Assembly: GCF_037975245.1 (NCBI RefSeq)
Contig: NC_092569.1
Span: 15,745,501-15,809,500 of the forward strand
Length of the DNA stretch: 64,000 nt
DNA from: Apostichopus japonicus
Lineage: Eukaryota > Echinodermata > Holothuroidea > Aspidochirotida > Stichopodidae
Direction: 5' to 3'
Shown here: positions 1 through 12,200 of the stretch, piece by piece
Layout: each line of letters starts with the position of its first letter
Numbering within the stretch: the stretch's first letter is position 1
Position numbers and translations under genes: made by a program
The notes under the pieces: model-generated
The model's database searches: none
Told to the model about the DNA's origin: nothing
Seen by the model: only the letters and a program-made list of their open reading frames with translations

Positions 1-271
1 AAAGTGTACTTGTAATAATAACCGACTGATCTGTGAGGACTACAGATGCAGTACCGATGCTGTTTGTGATGTCAGGAATGAAATACGACAGTGTTATTGT
101 GATGAGGGATATGAAGGTGACGGTGAAACTTGTGAATCCTTGTATACAGACTGTCAGGATGTTTATGACGCTGGACAAAGGCAAGAAGGCATATATACAA
201 TCATGCCTACTGGGTGGCCTGGTTTACCATTCGACGTACATTGTAAAATGGAAAACGGCGGAGGATGGACC
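1..271 (+). CDS. Copy A exon 6 (partial): TILa/EGF-like and FBG start
   Basis: Reads from base 2 into a cysteine-rich stretch (KCTCNNNRLICEDYRC), an EGF-like GYEGDGETC, then DCQDV...CKMENGGGWT, the opening of an FBG domain. Ends in phase 0 at a GTAAGT donor. The linker ESLYT replaces PPSVSYR of copies B and C. Confidence 0.9.
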
Positions 272-2527
272 GTAAGTCTTCATTGAAACTCTATGAATGT
301 TTCAAGTATGTTTCCGTGTTTTTCATATATGTATTAGTCTATTGTAAACGGTTATGAAAGTACGAGTTCATGTTTTCGGTTTGGTTGCACGTTTATATTC
401 CTTAGTGTTGATTCAGTATATTAAATATACTTGAGTAAATGAAAATGGTGATAATCCTTAAAATTAACCTCCTCTTAAGAAAAAAAAAAACAACGCTAAG
501 AAATGTCTTAAGTTTATCAGACTGAAATATTATTCTCTAGATATATAGTTGTGAGGTATTCTTAAATTAACTGTGTATGTTAGCATGCTTCAACGACTCC
601 CATTATTTTATTTCTTTCATTATTCTTACCCGCTAACCTTCCAGGTGTTTCAACGTCGTAACGATGGATCTTCTAGCTTTGATCAAAACTGGGCTGCGTA
701 CAAAGACGGGTTTGGTGACAGCAGGAACTTATGGCTAGGAAATGAAAAGCTTCATTACTTGACTAACCAAAGAAACTACAAGCTTCGTTTTGACATCACT
801 ACTTCTAGTGGATCGGCTAAATATGCTGAGTATACAGAATTTCAAGTCGAGTCTGAAAGCAGCAAGTACAGAATGAATAAACTGGGGACTCACAGTGGAA
901 ATACAGGTTTGTTGCATGTGTGATATTTGCGCCTTATCTTGGAAAATAGGTCAAGTTAAAGTTACTAGTGTGTTCACAATAAACTTCATGAGATAATGTT
1001 CGTCACGGTTTCAACACATCTTGATGTTAAATGATAACTCCAAAGTATGCTCTAAGTACACTGGATCAGAAACCCTTACAAAGATGGTTTGGTGTAACAC
1101 CCCACACCTTTCACAAGCCACACCACCGTGTCTACGGTTGTATATACGAGATTAGTAAAAAGTCGATGATCCATTTCTGGGTATGTATGATAAAATTCAC
1201 GCATTAATTAGAACAAAAAACAAATAGAAACAGAACAAAAATGAATAAATAATACCACGCATATTGAACCATCTTAATTAGTTGCAATTGACGTGATGAA
1301 CCATCCTTACATTCGCCAGTTTTGGTGTTGTAATATTGGAAGAGCAAAGAAGGTTTTGTCCCGAACGGGATTTGAGCCAGTGATCTGAACAATTGCGAAA
1401 AAAGTATCGTCCCATCTGGACCCGTTACTTTAAAGAACAGTACAGTGTTAGATATTTACCGTATCATCGTATCAGCTGGATACCGCTGGTATCATTACAA
1501 CATATTAAAGTAGTCTGACTAGCCGATGAAAGAGAATATATGCTGAATGAGCATGCACCAGTCTAAGAACAGGAAATGTCATGGAAGAGAAATACGACCA
1601 TATATATTCATAGAACTATTAACAGAGAATAAAGGTTTCCAGTAAACACATACTACTAACAGAATAATTTTTTTTTACAAGATCTGTGAAACAATTATAC
1701 CAAGAAGAGCCACACACCGTGAGGACAGAGACAACCCTAGACAAAGATACAATTACAATGAGAAAATAATAGCTAAAAACTAGTCAATGGAAAGCCTAGG
1801 ATTTAGTTCTCATTTACAATCAAACACAATATTTACTAATTTAAACATAATATTTAATATCATTAGACAATTAGTTCCTATATACAAGCCTAGTTTTCAT
1901 ATTAAACATCATCCATTTAAATTCAAATCAATGGTCAACTCCATTGAGAAGTAAACCTGATTAAAATAAAGAGCAATAATGAATAAATCAGCTTATAAAG
2001 TATTTATAATGATCACGGAATTATCCCATTATGAATGTATTCTGAATCTCTTTCAAAGTGAATCCTCACCCCCCCCCCCCTTCTCAGTATACTGTAAAAC
2101 TTATTTTATATCCCATCAAAAGTGTCCAATATGACAGGATACTTACGCTATTGTTTAATGATCAAGTATTAACCACTGATGTTTCTTGCTGTTTTCCAAC
2201 ACAGGTCATGAACTCTCGTATAACAAAGGAAAACAATTCAGCACGCATGACCGAGACAATGACGCATGCGATACCTCCAACTGCGCAGAGAAGCACAAAA
2301 GCGGCTGGTGGCACTCGAATACTTGGTGCTCTTGTTATAGTTATAGCTATTGCTATTATTTCCAATACAGCAGTAGCTGCAAGGCAGTTTGTACGGGTGA
2401 CAACCTCAATGGTGTCTACAATGGTGGCGACGGAGAAATGATCTTCTCTTACAATTATTATTATTATCATTATAGTGTATTCTGCAGCCCCCAGTTCGTT
2501 GAAATGAAAATTCGACCATCCTCTTGA
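1..2527 (+). CDS. FReD gene copy A, 3' portion (exons 6-8)
   Basis: Partial gene cut by the window edge. Exons are 1-271 (frame from base 2), 645-906 and 2205-2527, joined in phases 0 and 1 exactly as in the complete copies downstream. The product is the TILa/VWC-like and EGF-like cysteines, then a full fibrinogen C-terminal (FBG) domain ending at TGA. FBG hallmarks visible are CKMENGGGWT, WLGNEKLHYLTNQ, the calcium-loop motif DRDND, NCAEKHKSGWW and a terminal VEMKIRP. By family knowledge FBG domains of this kind are secreted recognition modules (ficolin, tachylectin and FREP type). Ligand and function here are unknown. The N-terminal half lies upstream of the window. The N-Y-T glycosylation sequon of exon 7 in B-D is K-Y-R here. 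Confidence 0.9.
645..906 (+). CDS. Copy A exon 7: middle of FBG domain
   Basis: 262 nt, phase 0 in and phase 1 out, after a TTCCAG acceptor and before a GTTTGT donor. Encodes VFQRRNDGSSSF...GFGDSRNLWLGNEK, the conserved FBG core. The last residues before the splice are SGNTG. Confidence 0.9.
907..2204 (+). other. Copy A intron 7 with decoy acceptor
   Basis: 1.3-kb intron alignable to intron 7 of B and C. Near 2068-2087 a poly-C tract runs into TTCTCAG, a better-looking polypyrimidine/AG pair than the real acceptor 117 nt downstream. No coding exon is visible inside. Confidence 0.7.
2205..2527 (+). CDS. Copy A exon 8: FBG calcium/ligand end and stop
   Basis: Starts after ACAG at 2201-2204 and ends with TGA. 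It has the longest tyrosine-rich stretch of the four copies: 11 residues between the final Ser and the Cys before PQFVEMK. This exon is two codons longer than that of copy B. Confidence 0.9.
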
Positions 2528-2858
2528 GTTAATGACGGATAGTCTGTCATGTGATTTCTCTCGAAACCATTGTGGAAAAATGAGTAGTAAAATGAATATA
2601 TATTTTTCTTTATGAGAAACACAAATCAACTGGATGAAACGAGCCCTTCGTAGTATCTGAAAAAAAAAATTAAATTATGTTTCATCTTCGAAGATTTTAA
2701 CCTCTCAAGAAAATTTTAATAAGGAATACTTTTTGGTCAAATGTGAGTCAAAGATTGAAAAACAGTCAATATTCGTTAATCTTCAGACACAATGTTGAAT
2801 ATTTATTTATTTGCAATAAGTATCTAAACTAATTCAGCTCTCAATTGCAATGAATATG

Positions 2859-2864
2859 AATAAA
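2859..2864 (+). terminator. Candidate poly(A) signal, copy A
   Basis: AATAAA about 330 nt after the stop. The same hexamer is conserved at the homologous place in copies B and D. Confidence 0.55.
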
Positions 2865-5800
2865 CAAAATGGAACAGTATCATATGTGTCTTTAATTGGT
2901 TCATTGTGTTTATATCCCTAAAGTACAGTAACCAGCGGGGGCGGGGTTCTGGAGCTCCCCCTCCAGTCAAATGTCTCCCCCAAAGACATCGGTGGCCAAA
3001 AAATATTGATCGAAAGTTACAAAATGCATTTAAGGCTCAGTTAAACCAGTTCGCAGTTGACGTTCATCCGTAATTTACGGGAATTATCAAATTTATACAA
3101 GCCAATTGCGTTTGATTTTAAATATTATCCTATTATTTTGCCTTCTGTTATCTCTACGAGGCCCTCATCCCCATCCCTTTCGTGACACACGCTACCCAAC
3201 GAGATAACATGCAACCATGTTTGTTATACCATGTGCATGTTTATAACTTACTACCATCGTTAGTTATATTGACCGCCCGAAGTTATTCTGATATTGTTAC
3301 TCGGAGGCTGCAGAATGATATATTACGTAATTTCAACATCGCCCTTGTGAACTAACTCAGACTGATGAGTCTTTAGAATACGCTCATACAGATTTCATGT
3401 ATTAAAGAGCATGGACCATGGCGCTGGAAAACAGTTTTGTAGTGGCTGGAGCCTCAGTCGATGAAACTGACCGTCATATAAAAATGTATTTAAATCATCA
3501 TTATAGTAAATCATAGACAATGAGATAGCTTAAACTGTACTGTGGATAAATAAATAGTCCAAAACAACATTGGAACTTCAGACAAAACAATTGAAAGGCC
3601 AAAACTAAACCCATTTGTCAAAAACCCAGGCTGTACCATTTATGAATTTTTAAGTTTATCCAATTTCTAAATTTGATTAGGCAAAATTTTACTGAAAAAA
3701 AAACATCCAATTATAAAGAAATACATAGGCTTTTGTAGAAAAAGTGTGAGCGATACATTTATGCATTGCAGTATGAGAACAGAGCACACGGGGTTATCAG
3801 CTAAAAGTATGGTGACTTTATCCAAACGCGAAGCCAGGAGGCTAAAAGGGGCAGTCGCCCACCTCCTAAAAATTAATCAAAAAAGAAGGAAAAGAAAGAA
3901 TAAAGGTGGAACATTAGGCAGGGAGAATTTGGAGAACAACGTTAAGAGATCTCACACAAAGTTTCAAACTATGGAAATTCCCATACGTGTCTTCAAATAA
4001 CCAACATTTAGGATACCTACCCAAAGGCAAAATGTATTTGTTGCCTTTATTTTCTTGATTTGGCTGGTGAATTCTCTAAATTTGACAGAATGTGTTACAC
4101 AAAACTGGCAAACCTGCTGTAGGCTATAATCTTCCAACTGATACTAAAGCCTTCAAAGTTCACCATACTGTATAGCTGTAAACTGAGCATTTTACGAAAC
4201 ATTTTTCGTAATAATTCAGAAGTTAAATTTGTCTGACCAAACGCAGCCTGGTTGAATTGTCTTTATGGAGAACATCCTAAGAAAACATTATACCTTAAAA
4301 TTCAAAATTCACTAAAGAATTTCTTGTTTGAAAGTGAATGACAACTTTAAAAATCGGAGCAAAGACCAACAGAATATTCATTGCTCTACTGGTGAGTCAT
4401 TCATCACTGCAAATGACTACTGCGAGACCTAAACAACACTAAAATTACAATAAACAAAGTATTAAGAAAAAAAAAGTGTGTCGAGTTTTTATTTAAATTG
4501 TAAAAGTTTATAAAAAGAGAACCAGAGATAACAGTCGTACACACCATACACATCGAAATTCATAAATAGTTATTAGCATAACATTGCGTGTAAACCTTAT
4601 ACTATTGACATAAGGTGTAGTCTAAATGTGTCACATATATCTCACCCTTTTTTCGTATATACCCAGAACCCGCTCTATACATGACTAATTGAAATAAAGT
4701 GTTATGTTAACATTTGAAACATTACTCAACAACGTCTTCAACAGAATTAAGGTGAAAATGCCTGAACTTACATGATTGGTACTGTTGTGTTTTCTATATC
4801 AAAATGCATTCGAAATACAGTTTACCGGGTATACATATCTGTTGTACGAGATCCACGTAGTATGGACCTATTTTAAGTTAGACTGACCATACGTATAAGC
4901 TTGTTTGCCCGCCTGGGAAACAATAGCAGAGAAAGTTGGTATCCGTCACGTTTTCTTTTTTTTTTACTTCTTTGCAATTAATGAGGTACTGAAAGAGGGT
5001 CTATGGAGCAGTTTTCTCCCAACCCTTTTCAAAATACAACAAAATCGTTTCTGCTTATGTTACTGATTATTTCAACATTGAGCGTTTGATTTTTCATGCT
5101 CAACTTTTAATAAAATGCCTCAGTATTCTTTGAATATAGGTATTCTTAACTTCGAAAGAAGTTATTCCAGTTTATCATAGGGGAGTTAAAATTTATACAA
5201 TCCCCGTGTCTTTTTAAAATATCATAATGTGTTTTTCATATTATGTGAAATGTAAATCCGCGTGTAGTTACTAGTCGTTCACTATACTCACAAACAATGA
5301 CGTAATATATGAGATTTCAATTGAGAGAATATAGCCTACAATAAGCTGCAAATAATCGAGATGGTTAACCTCGTATCTCATAGCTTGCAAAAATCGTACG
5401 GAAACGGCCTGTCTTTTATCAAGTCGGTTGCTAATGAGGACTAATTTCGGAACAATTTCAATCGTTACATGGTTTACATTAGTGATATAAAAATTGAAAT
5501 GACAATGTTCAGTCTGTTTATTGTAGCACATTGTGTTAAGGTTTATTCTAAGTTTATTTGCTAGATATTTTGCACAAACACAACTTTATTTTATTGACAT
5601 GTTCAAAATTGGATACTTATTATTAAAGACATAACACCTTCTCACCTCCCCCCCCCCAAAAAAAAATGTAATAATAACATATTAACTCAAATGCTCATTG
5701 TATAAGAAGGGAACGAATCATGAACTCACTGAATATCTGTCTTAAAGTTTAGGAAAATCCGTCAGTATCAGAAATATAGCGTTTATCCCTGTTTTGTGAT

Positions 5801-8800
5801 GACAAATAGCGGCTCTTTTCTTTTTAGACGATGTGTTAGCCATTAGATTATATCCGTTTGAAGAACGTTCATCATATTTGGTATTATATTGGTTCAAAAA
5901 TGGTCAATATTTTCCACTCTGGTATTAATATAGAAGGGAATATTTGTCTATACTTATCTGACATTTCAAATCAATTTAAAAATAACATATCGTTAGGATA
6001 TTCTTCATTCAAAATAATATTAAGCGCGTTCCACCAATTCATCAGTAATAACGATTCGTTGCGAAAGAAAGAAGCAGTGTAAGAAATTCCAGCAATATTC
6101 AAATACTATACTGAGCACACATTGCGATTGCCTTGGTTGACACAGGTTATTACATAATGCGTTGTTACATTTCGTGTTATTTTGTATTGAAGTTTGCGTC
6201 AAAATGGTATTACATAACTCGTAAAATGCGTCTTGCGCCAAAAAATTATTAGGCCTACACGTTCAGTTATGAATTTTTTTTGCGGCGAAACATATCTGGT
6301 TAACACTACATTTTGCGTCAATTATTATATTTTTTAAAGACGATATTCAATATATGTTGACTGATTCACAGACTAAAAGGTATGTTGATAATTATGGGTA
6401 TAGGTAATAATGTCGCGGGTATACAGCATTCTTGCATAAGTTACCTCAGAGGAATAGCAGTATCATCAAGCAGTGTGCTCATGCAATTAACATTCCAAAA
6501 GAAAGAAATTGTTTGATTCTTAAAATGAAATAAAACTATAAATAAACTATGTATATAAATTAAAGAAAACCAAGATGAAACACGATTTCGTGTTCTGCTA
6601 TATTGTACTAAAGTTAACACAGACTGATCTTTTTTGTTGTTAAAATATGACTTCATATTAACAGAAGTCACTGTCAATTATGACTTCATATTAACAGAAG
6701 GCGCAAACGAACTTCAGTATTATGGTAGAATATCAAATTTGGCTTAACACTGTCCTTAAGATGTCGGCATACCACAACCATGATTGTTCCATTGAATTAA
6801 ACCCGCGGTAGACCCGAAATAGAACTTGCGTAATCCCATTGTAATATTTTACCCATTCCGCAAGGCCATAACACTGATGGGTGTAACTACTTCTGTTCAC
6901 TTTATTGGGTCCTGACTGGAGCAATATGCTAACGAACGGTAGTAGTTTTAGGGGTATGCCGGTTTCCAGCTTGGAAACAACATCCGTCTATAGTAATTTC
7001 CCACAACTGTGTAGGGCGAGTTTTCGTCAACGCCTGGCCAGACTTGACAGATCGGGATTTACATTCCATAAATCAGTAAGGTCTGCATATGTTCTTTCTT
7101 ATATAACCTAGTAGCCAGATCGCAAGTTAGACTTTTGCGAATGACATAGAAAATGTATCAAAGACTTTTTCCTTAGACTTCTTCACCCTCTCCCCCCCCC
7201 CCCCCATTCAATTCAATTCAAGATATGGTACGTGTACACAGAGAATAGTTAGCTTTTATAGTGTTAGGAATTTTCATATACGCAGATGTTTGTCATAAGA
7301 AAACAGTTTTTACATATACTATTACTTTCTCGTTGTGCTTCAATAACGCACATTTAACACAACCCGTTTATCTAGATACCATAAAGATTTGGAGTCTAGA
7401 CATTAACATCTACTAAGTTAAATTACCACTGTTATTGTTCGGAAATGTTCATTTGTTTACGCTAGAAATTCTTTCCGTTTATCATAAACTTCCCCAAACA
7501 ATAATCTGCACAAGGTTATAAACGTAATAGAAAATCACGATTGAAGAGAGACACATTTATATGTGTGCCAAATATGCAATTTTATTTTGGAAAAGATAGT
7601 TAGTTTATAGGCCGTTAAGTAAAGATATCTTACAATGTAAATATGCAAGTATGCATACACATGGTATCTATAAGTTTATCCCTTCTGTTGTCAATGATAC
7701 GACATTGGCTAAGTTGTTAGGTAGCCAAAGTACCATTAAACTAGGCACGTATGCAGATGTTGGCATGTAACTTTTTCTTTGTGTTGTCGAAGCTACGAAC
7801 TTTCCCTTTTGTTAAATGATGTACTACCAGCATAAACAGTACAAGGTAATACAGGGTTGGGTTCAGTTGCACAAAATCTAGAAACATGCAGGCATACATC
7901 ATGTATGCCGTGTAAGCCCTTATATACTTGGTAGAGTTCAAGAATCATCATCGCGTGGGATGAGGTAATGTCTTGCATGGCAGGCAGATAGCCAGCGTTC
8001 GTGATATGATGGAACAAACGAATCTTTATCACCATCCTAAGAGTCCGAGAACAAAGGTTTCATGATACGATGTAGGCTCTAACCTAGCGGGGCAAGCATA
8101 TTTTTTTTTGTAGTGGGAGGATAAGATATGTTACCGTCCAGAGAAGGGTCTAAACAGACATTTATCACCTTTTGGGAGTTTTAGTAAAAAAGGAAGGAGC
8201 TTAGATGCAACATGGTGCTATATTTTGCAACTTTTTAATAAAATGTTGAAGGATTTCGACTGCATATATATCAACTATTAAAAGAATACTTCGTATTTTT
8301 TTGTAAAAGTCTGTCTGTCAGTGGAAAGGAGTTGGGTGGGCTTCCTGATTTCTTCTGGGGATTGAAACCGCCAAAGATGTACGTTGTTGCACCCTTGATT
8401 TACCCTCTGTATCGATTTCAAATTTTAGTTGGGGAGGGGGGGGTCACCAAATTTGGCTTACATCCGTTATGGGGAAAGATCTTAGCAAACATGTTTACTT
8501 TGGTAAATGGGGAAATTATGATATTATTTCCATCATCTACAATACATTTTGTAGTAGAACTTCAAAACTTCCCAAAGCACTTCCCTATTTAACATTACAA
8601 GCACGTTGTATATGATGATAGTATTGACCGCGGAAACTAAAGTCTAGCGAAAATGTAATATCATTATTGTTTCCTTACATTTTTCAACTGTTCTAGGATC
8701 AAATTGAATACAAAATCTACATATTTCATGGAGGCAGATTTTTGTGACGCATAAAGTCGTACGGTTAAGTGTTTTATTCAAAAAAATGAGAATAATCTTG

Positions 8801-8996
8801 TTTTACTTAACCCGCTTCCTTGCATTAAATAAACACATCTACAAAACTGTAGATTGCAAATTCTCGTACAATGCGTAAATAGTTCCGCAACGTGACGTAA
8901 CATGTATCAGTTCTTATTGACCGACTGAAGGTCATCATATGGGATGGGTGCCTTGGAATCCGTATCTGTTTACAACTGAAAGACGGTGTGACGACG
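2865..8996. other. Intergenic DNA, A to B
   Basis: No gene recognised. AT-rich, with poly-C/poly-A tracts (about 5647 and 7191) and a 34-bp tandem duplication of a TATGACTTCATATTAACAG motif at about 6646-6700. Most of it aligns with the B-C and C-D spacers, so it belongs to the duplicated block. Unlike those spacers it lacks the exon-8 relic: the sequence jumps at about 4175 straight to the flank that follows the relic elsewhere. Short open frames are not supported as genes. Confidence 0.7.
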
Positions 8997-9004
8997 TATA
9001 AGTA
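8997..9004 (+). promoter_or_regulatory. TATA-like element upstream of copy B
   Basis: TATAAGTA about 155 bp before the ATG, conserved at the same place in copy C and replaced by a GAAGAAGAA-like sequence in copy D. The start site was not mapped, so the promoter role is inference. Confidence 0.4.
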
Positions 9005-9158
9005 CAATGCGATCTGGCTAAGAAACATCATCATTTTACAACTTTGTAAGTACACTTCAGGTCATCCGTTGCTTTCAGGAACATCGAGGATATTTCTTAC
9101 CTATGGAGATACATTTCATTTGAATTGTCTTTCATATTATACCAAGACATTCACAAAT

Positions 9159-9239
9159 ATGGAGCTTTCCGTGGCTGTTCGAGCAGTATTTGCATTCTTG
9201 TGCACAGCAACCATCGCCTTTACGTCCTCGGACGAAACG
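9159..9239 (+). CDS. Copy B exon 1: signal peptide
   Basis: ATG followed by a short polar start and a hydrophobic core (VRAVFAFLCTATIAF) ending at TSSDET, typical of a cleaved secretion signal. Ends phase 0 at GTGAGT. An in-frame ORF extends further upstream, but this Met opens the signal peptide and is kept in C and D. Confidence 0.85.
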
Positions 9240-12200
9240 GTGAGTTAAACATTTTTCAGTTTATGTTCTTCTTTCTTATAAATCGTTGCGTTTACGTTTT
9301 TTTTTGTTCCTTGTTAGATGTTATAATTTAATCCTGGGTAACATGTTTTAACATGTTTCTTTCTTGCTTGCTGGATTATATAATTTCCCACAAAAGTTAA
9401 GAAAAGTTTTATTACTTGATAACCTGTTTTACAATTTTTAATACAACATTTTTGTTTTCAGTAGCTTATGCAGTTGAAATATTGCAACTGATATGAAAGT
9501 AATTTGAATTTTGCGAGTAACAATTCTTCTTCAATAAATTCCTTCTTTCCAAAATAATTATCTTCTACAGCCTACAGAAGGGTGCGTTTTTGGTGTAAAA
9601 TTTTCACTGCACCTTATGATGAAAACATTACATAACAAATTCTATTTTTTGCTTAGTTACATTTGAAATTTTACATTGCCTTGAGAAACGTTATCTTAAA
9701 TTGTCAATTAATATCGCACGTTATCGCTTATGTATCCCTAAATTTATCTATTTAACCACTCGTCGCTGATTTGTGCAATATAACACTAACGCTTAAAACT
9801 AGAATCGTATGTTTTACGTAATGGTTTAGAACATAACCATTAACAATTTCAGAATAACATCAACATTTGTGAAAGTTATTTTAAGACAATTGAACAGTTA
9901 TATCCTAACTATTTTAGAAACTTTGATGTTACAACGTAGACCTCACTTAATTTCATTAACCATCATCAAATCTCTATATTTCCTAACTAGATACGGATAA
10001 CTGCATCTTGACAAATCGATTTCACTACATTAGTACGCTAAGTATTGAAAAACTACAGTATAGGTTAATCGTACTCGAATAAAAAATAAAAAAAATAGAA
10101 TAAGTAAGTTTCTATCTTTAGCTTGAATTGTTTTAATTGTAGTGAAAAATATATAATATTAATAATCATTATAATTGCCGTCCGCTTTCTGTTACATAAA
10201 ATCACTCCACTTCTTGTCAAAGTAGGCGCCTTTGCCGTTACGCATGAACAATAGTCAAAGTTAGATATTTTTTAAAAATCTATTGCATACATGATAAAAT
10301 AGTTAAGATGATAACGTTGTTTGCTATTGCACAATCATAGACTTTTAAATAGTTACTTCGGAAATATCTACAGTGATAATTTAGACATAACAAATACCCC
10401 TTTATGATAAAGTTTATAATTCAAATTCGTCCTCTTTGTCCTTGTTTATCAATCAACGTCATTTAACAAAACTGAGTTTATTTTCGGGTTTAGATTACTT
10501 AATTTTAATGAAGAAAAAACAGATGTTTTCAAAACTTGCTGCAATCATTAACTAATATATTTTCAAATGAGTTTTATTTGATTTTTTTCTTAGTAAGCAT
10601 TGATAAATCTTTGAAAGGAAACATAAACACCAATGCATTTTTGCTTCGCTTTACTGAACTTAACAGTTAGCTCCTACGGAATACTTACTTGAGTAAACTT
10701 CAAAGGCTACACATCACTTGCAATACTATACTTTAGTCTATACCGTATTCACTTGCACAATATTCAGAACATTGAAATTATTGTTAGTTTAAACTAATAA
10801 TATCGAATATGTATCTATGTTTATCTCGTTCAAATTCGTCCTTCTCGTTGTCTTAAAAATTACTTAGAGTTCCAAAAACCGATCACCCATGGTTTTGATT
10901 AATATTTTCAGAGTAAAACAAAAAAAATTGTGAAGTTATTTTAAGAAATTTGAACAGTTATATCCTAACTATTTTAGAAACTTTGAAGTTACAACGTAGA
11001 TCTAACTGAATTTCATTAACCATTATCAAGTCTCTATATTTCATAACTAGATATGGATAACTGCCTCTAAACAAATCGATTTCACTACATTAGCACGCTA
11101 AGTATTGAAAAACTACAGTATAGGTTAATCGTACTTGAATAACAAAGTAGTAAAATCTTTAAATTTCATTAATTAAGTATTCAACCTTAAAGCTTAAAAG
11201 TCTTTAATTGTAGCGAAAAATATATAATAATCATAATAATCGCAGTCCGCTTTCTGTTACATAAAATCACTCCACTTCTTGTCCAAATGGCGCCTTTTTA
11301 CGCGTGAACACTAGTCAAAGATAAATATTTTAACAATCTATTGTATAATTTTAGAAAATGTGTAAATTTCTTGATCTTTCCATTTCTTTTTTTCTCTTTG
11401 TCGTATATGTTTTTAAATTATTGTTGAGCGTTAAAAACATAGGAAACTTATGGTCAATATATTAATATCATACTCAAAGTATCAACAAAGTTGTGTCAAT
11501 ATTACAGGCGGAACTGTAAAATAATAACGTTGTTTGCTATTTCACAAACATTGACTTTCATTTAGTTACTTCGAAAATATTTATGGTGATAACCTAGACA
11601 TAACAAATACCCCTCCCTTTATGTTTATAATTCGTCCTCTTTGTCCTTGTTTGTCCATCAACGTAGTTTAACGAAACTGAGTTTATTTTCGGGTTTAGAT
11701 TACTTAATTTTAATGAAGAAAGAACAGATGATTTCAAAACTGGCTGCAATCATTTACTATTATATATTTTCAAATGAGTTTTATTTGATTTTTTTCTTAG
11801 TAAGCATTGGTAAATCTTTGAAAGCAAACGTGAACACCGATGCATTTTTTGCCTCGCTGAATTGAACTTAGCAAATAGCTTCCATGCAATACTTGCACGG
11901 GTAAACTTCAATGGCTACAAATCTCTTGCAATAATATACTTTAGTCTATACTGTATTAACTTGTACAATTGTCAGAACTTTGAGATTATTGTTAGTTAAA
12001 ACTAATAATATCGAATATGTATCTGTGTTTATCTCGTTCATATTCGTCCTTCTCGTTGTCTTAAAAAGTACTTAAAAGTTCCAACTACCGCCCTCCCATG
12101 ATTTTGAAGATTAATGCACAAGTATAGAGTTTATGTCCTTCAACTATCGAGCAAGTAGTTTTTAACTTGACAATAAGACCCTTAAGTACAATATTTTGAT

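Noticed and set aside
1340-1395. GGGATTTGAGCCAGTGATCT, resembling a minus-strand tRNA/SINE B-box, repeated in every intron 7
   Set aside because: No matching A-box or tRNA fold seen; present in all units simply because intron 7 is duplicated.
2162-2629. 155-codon minus-strand frame opposite exon 8 (also 19111-19587 and 61124-61561)
   Set aside because: Antisense shadow of a tyrosine- and serine-rich exon; conservation follows the plus-strand protein.
3746-4000. Basic 84-codon frame (MSDTFMHCSM...)
   Set aside because: Homologous spacer at 62618 is open only partly, and in B and C the reading frame is broken by poly-C tracts; no domain.
5271-5531. 86-codon minus-strand frame with a same-length homolog at 22958-23218
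   Set aside because: The surrounding spacer is duplicated and equally similar; the homologous region after copy C has indels. No domain, start context or splice support.
5820-6082. Segment reading YLVLYWFKNGQYF, reminiscent of an Ig-type core
   Set aside because: Stops follow within a few codons, no cysteine pair is seen, and homologs in the other spacers do not keep the frame.
7741-8035. Minus-strand frames with homologs near 25449-25691 and 41581-41769
   Set aside because: Explained by block duplication; frames differ in length between copies and show no recognisable motif.
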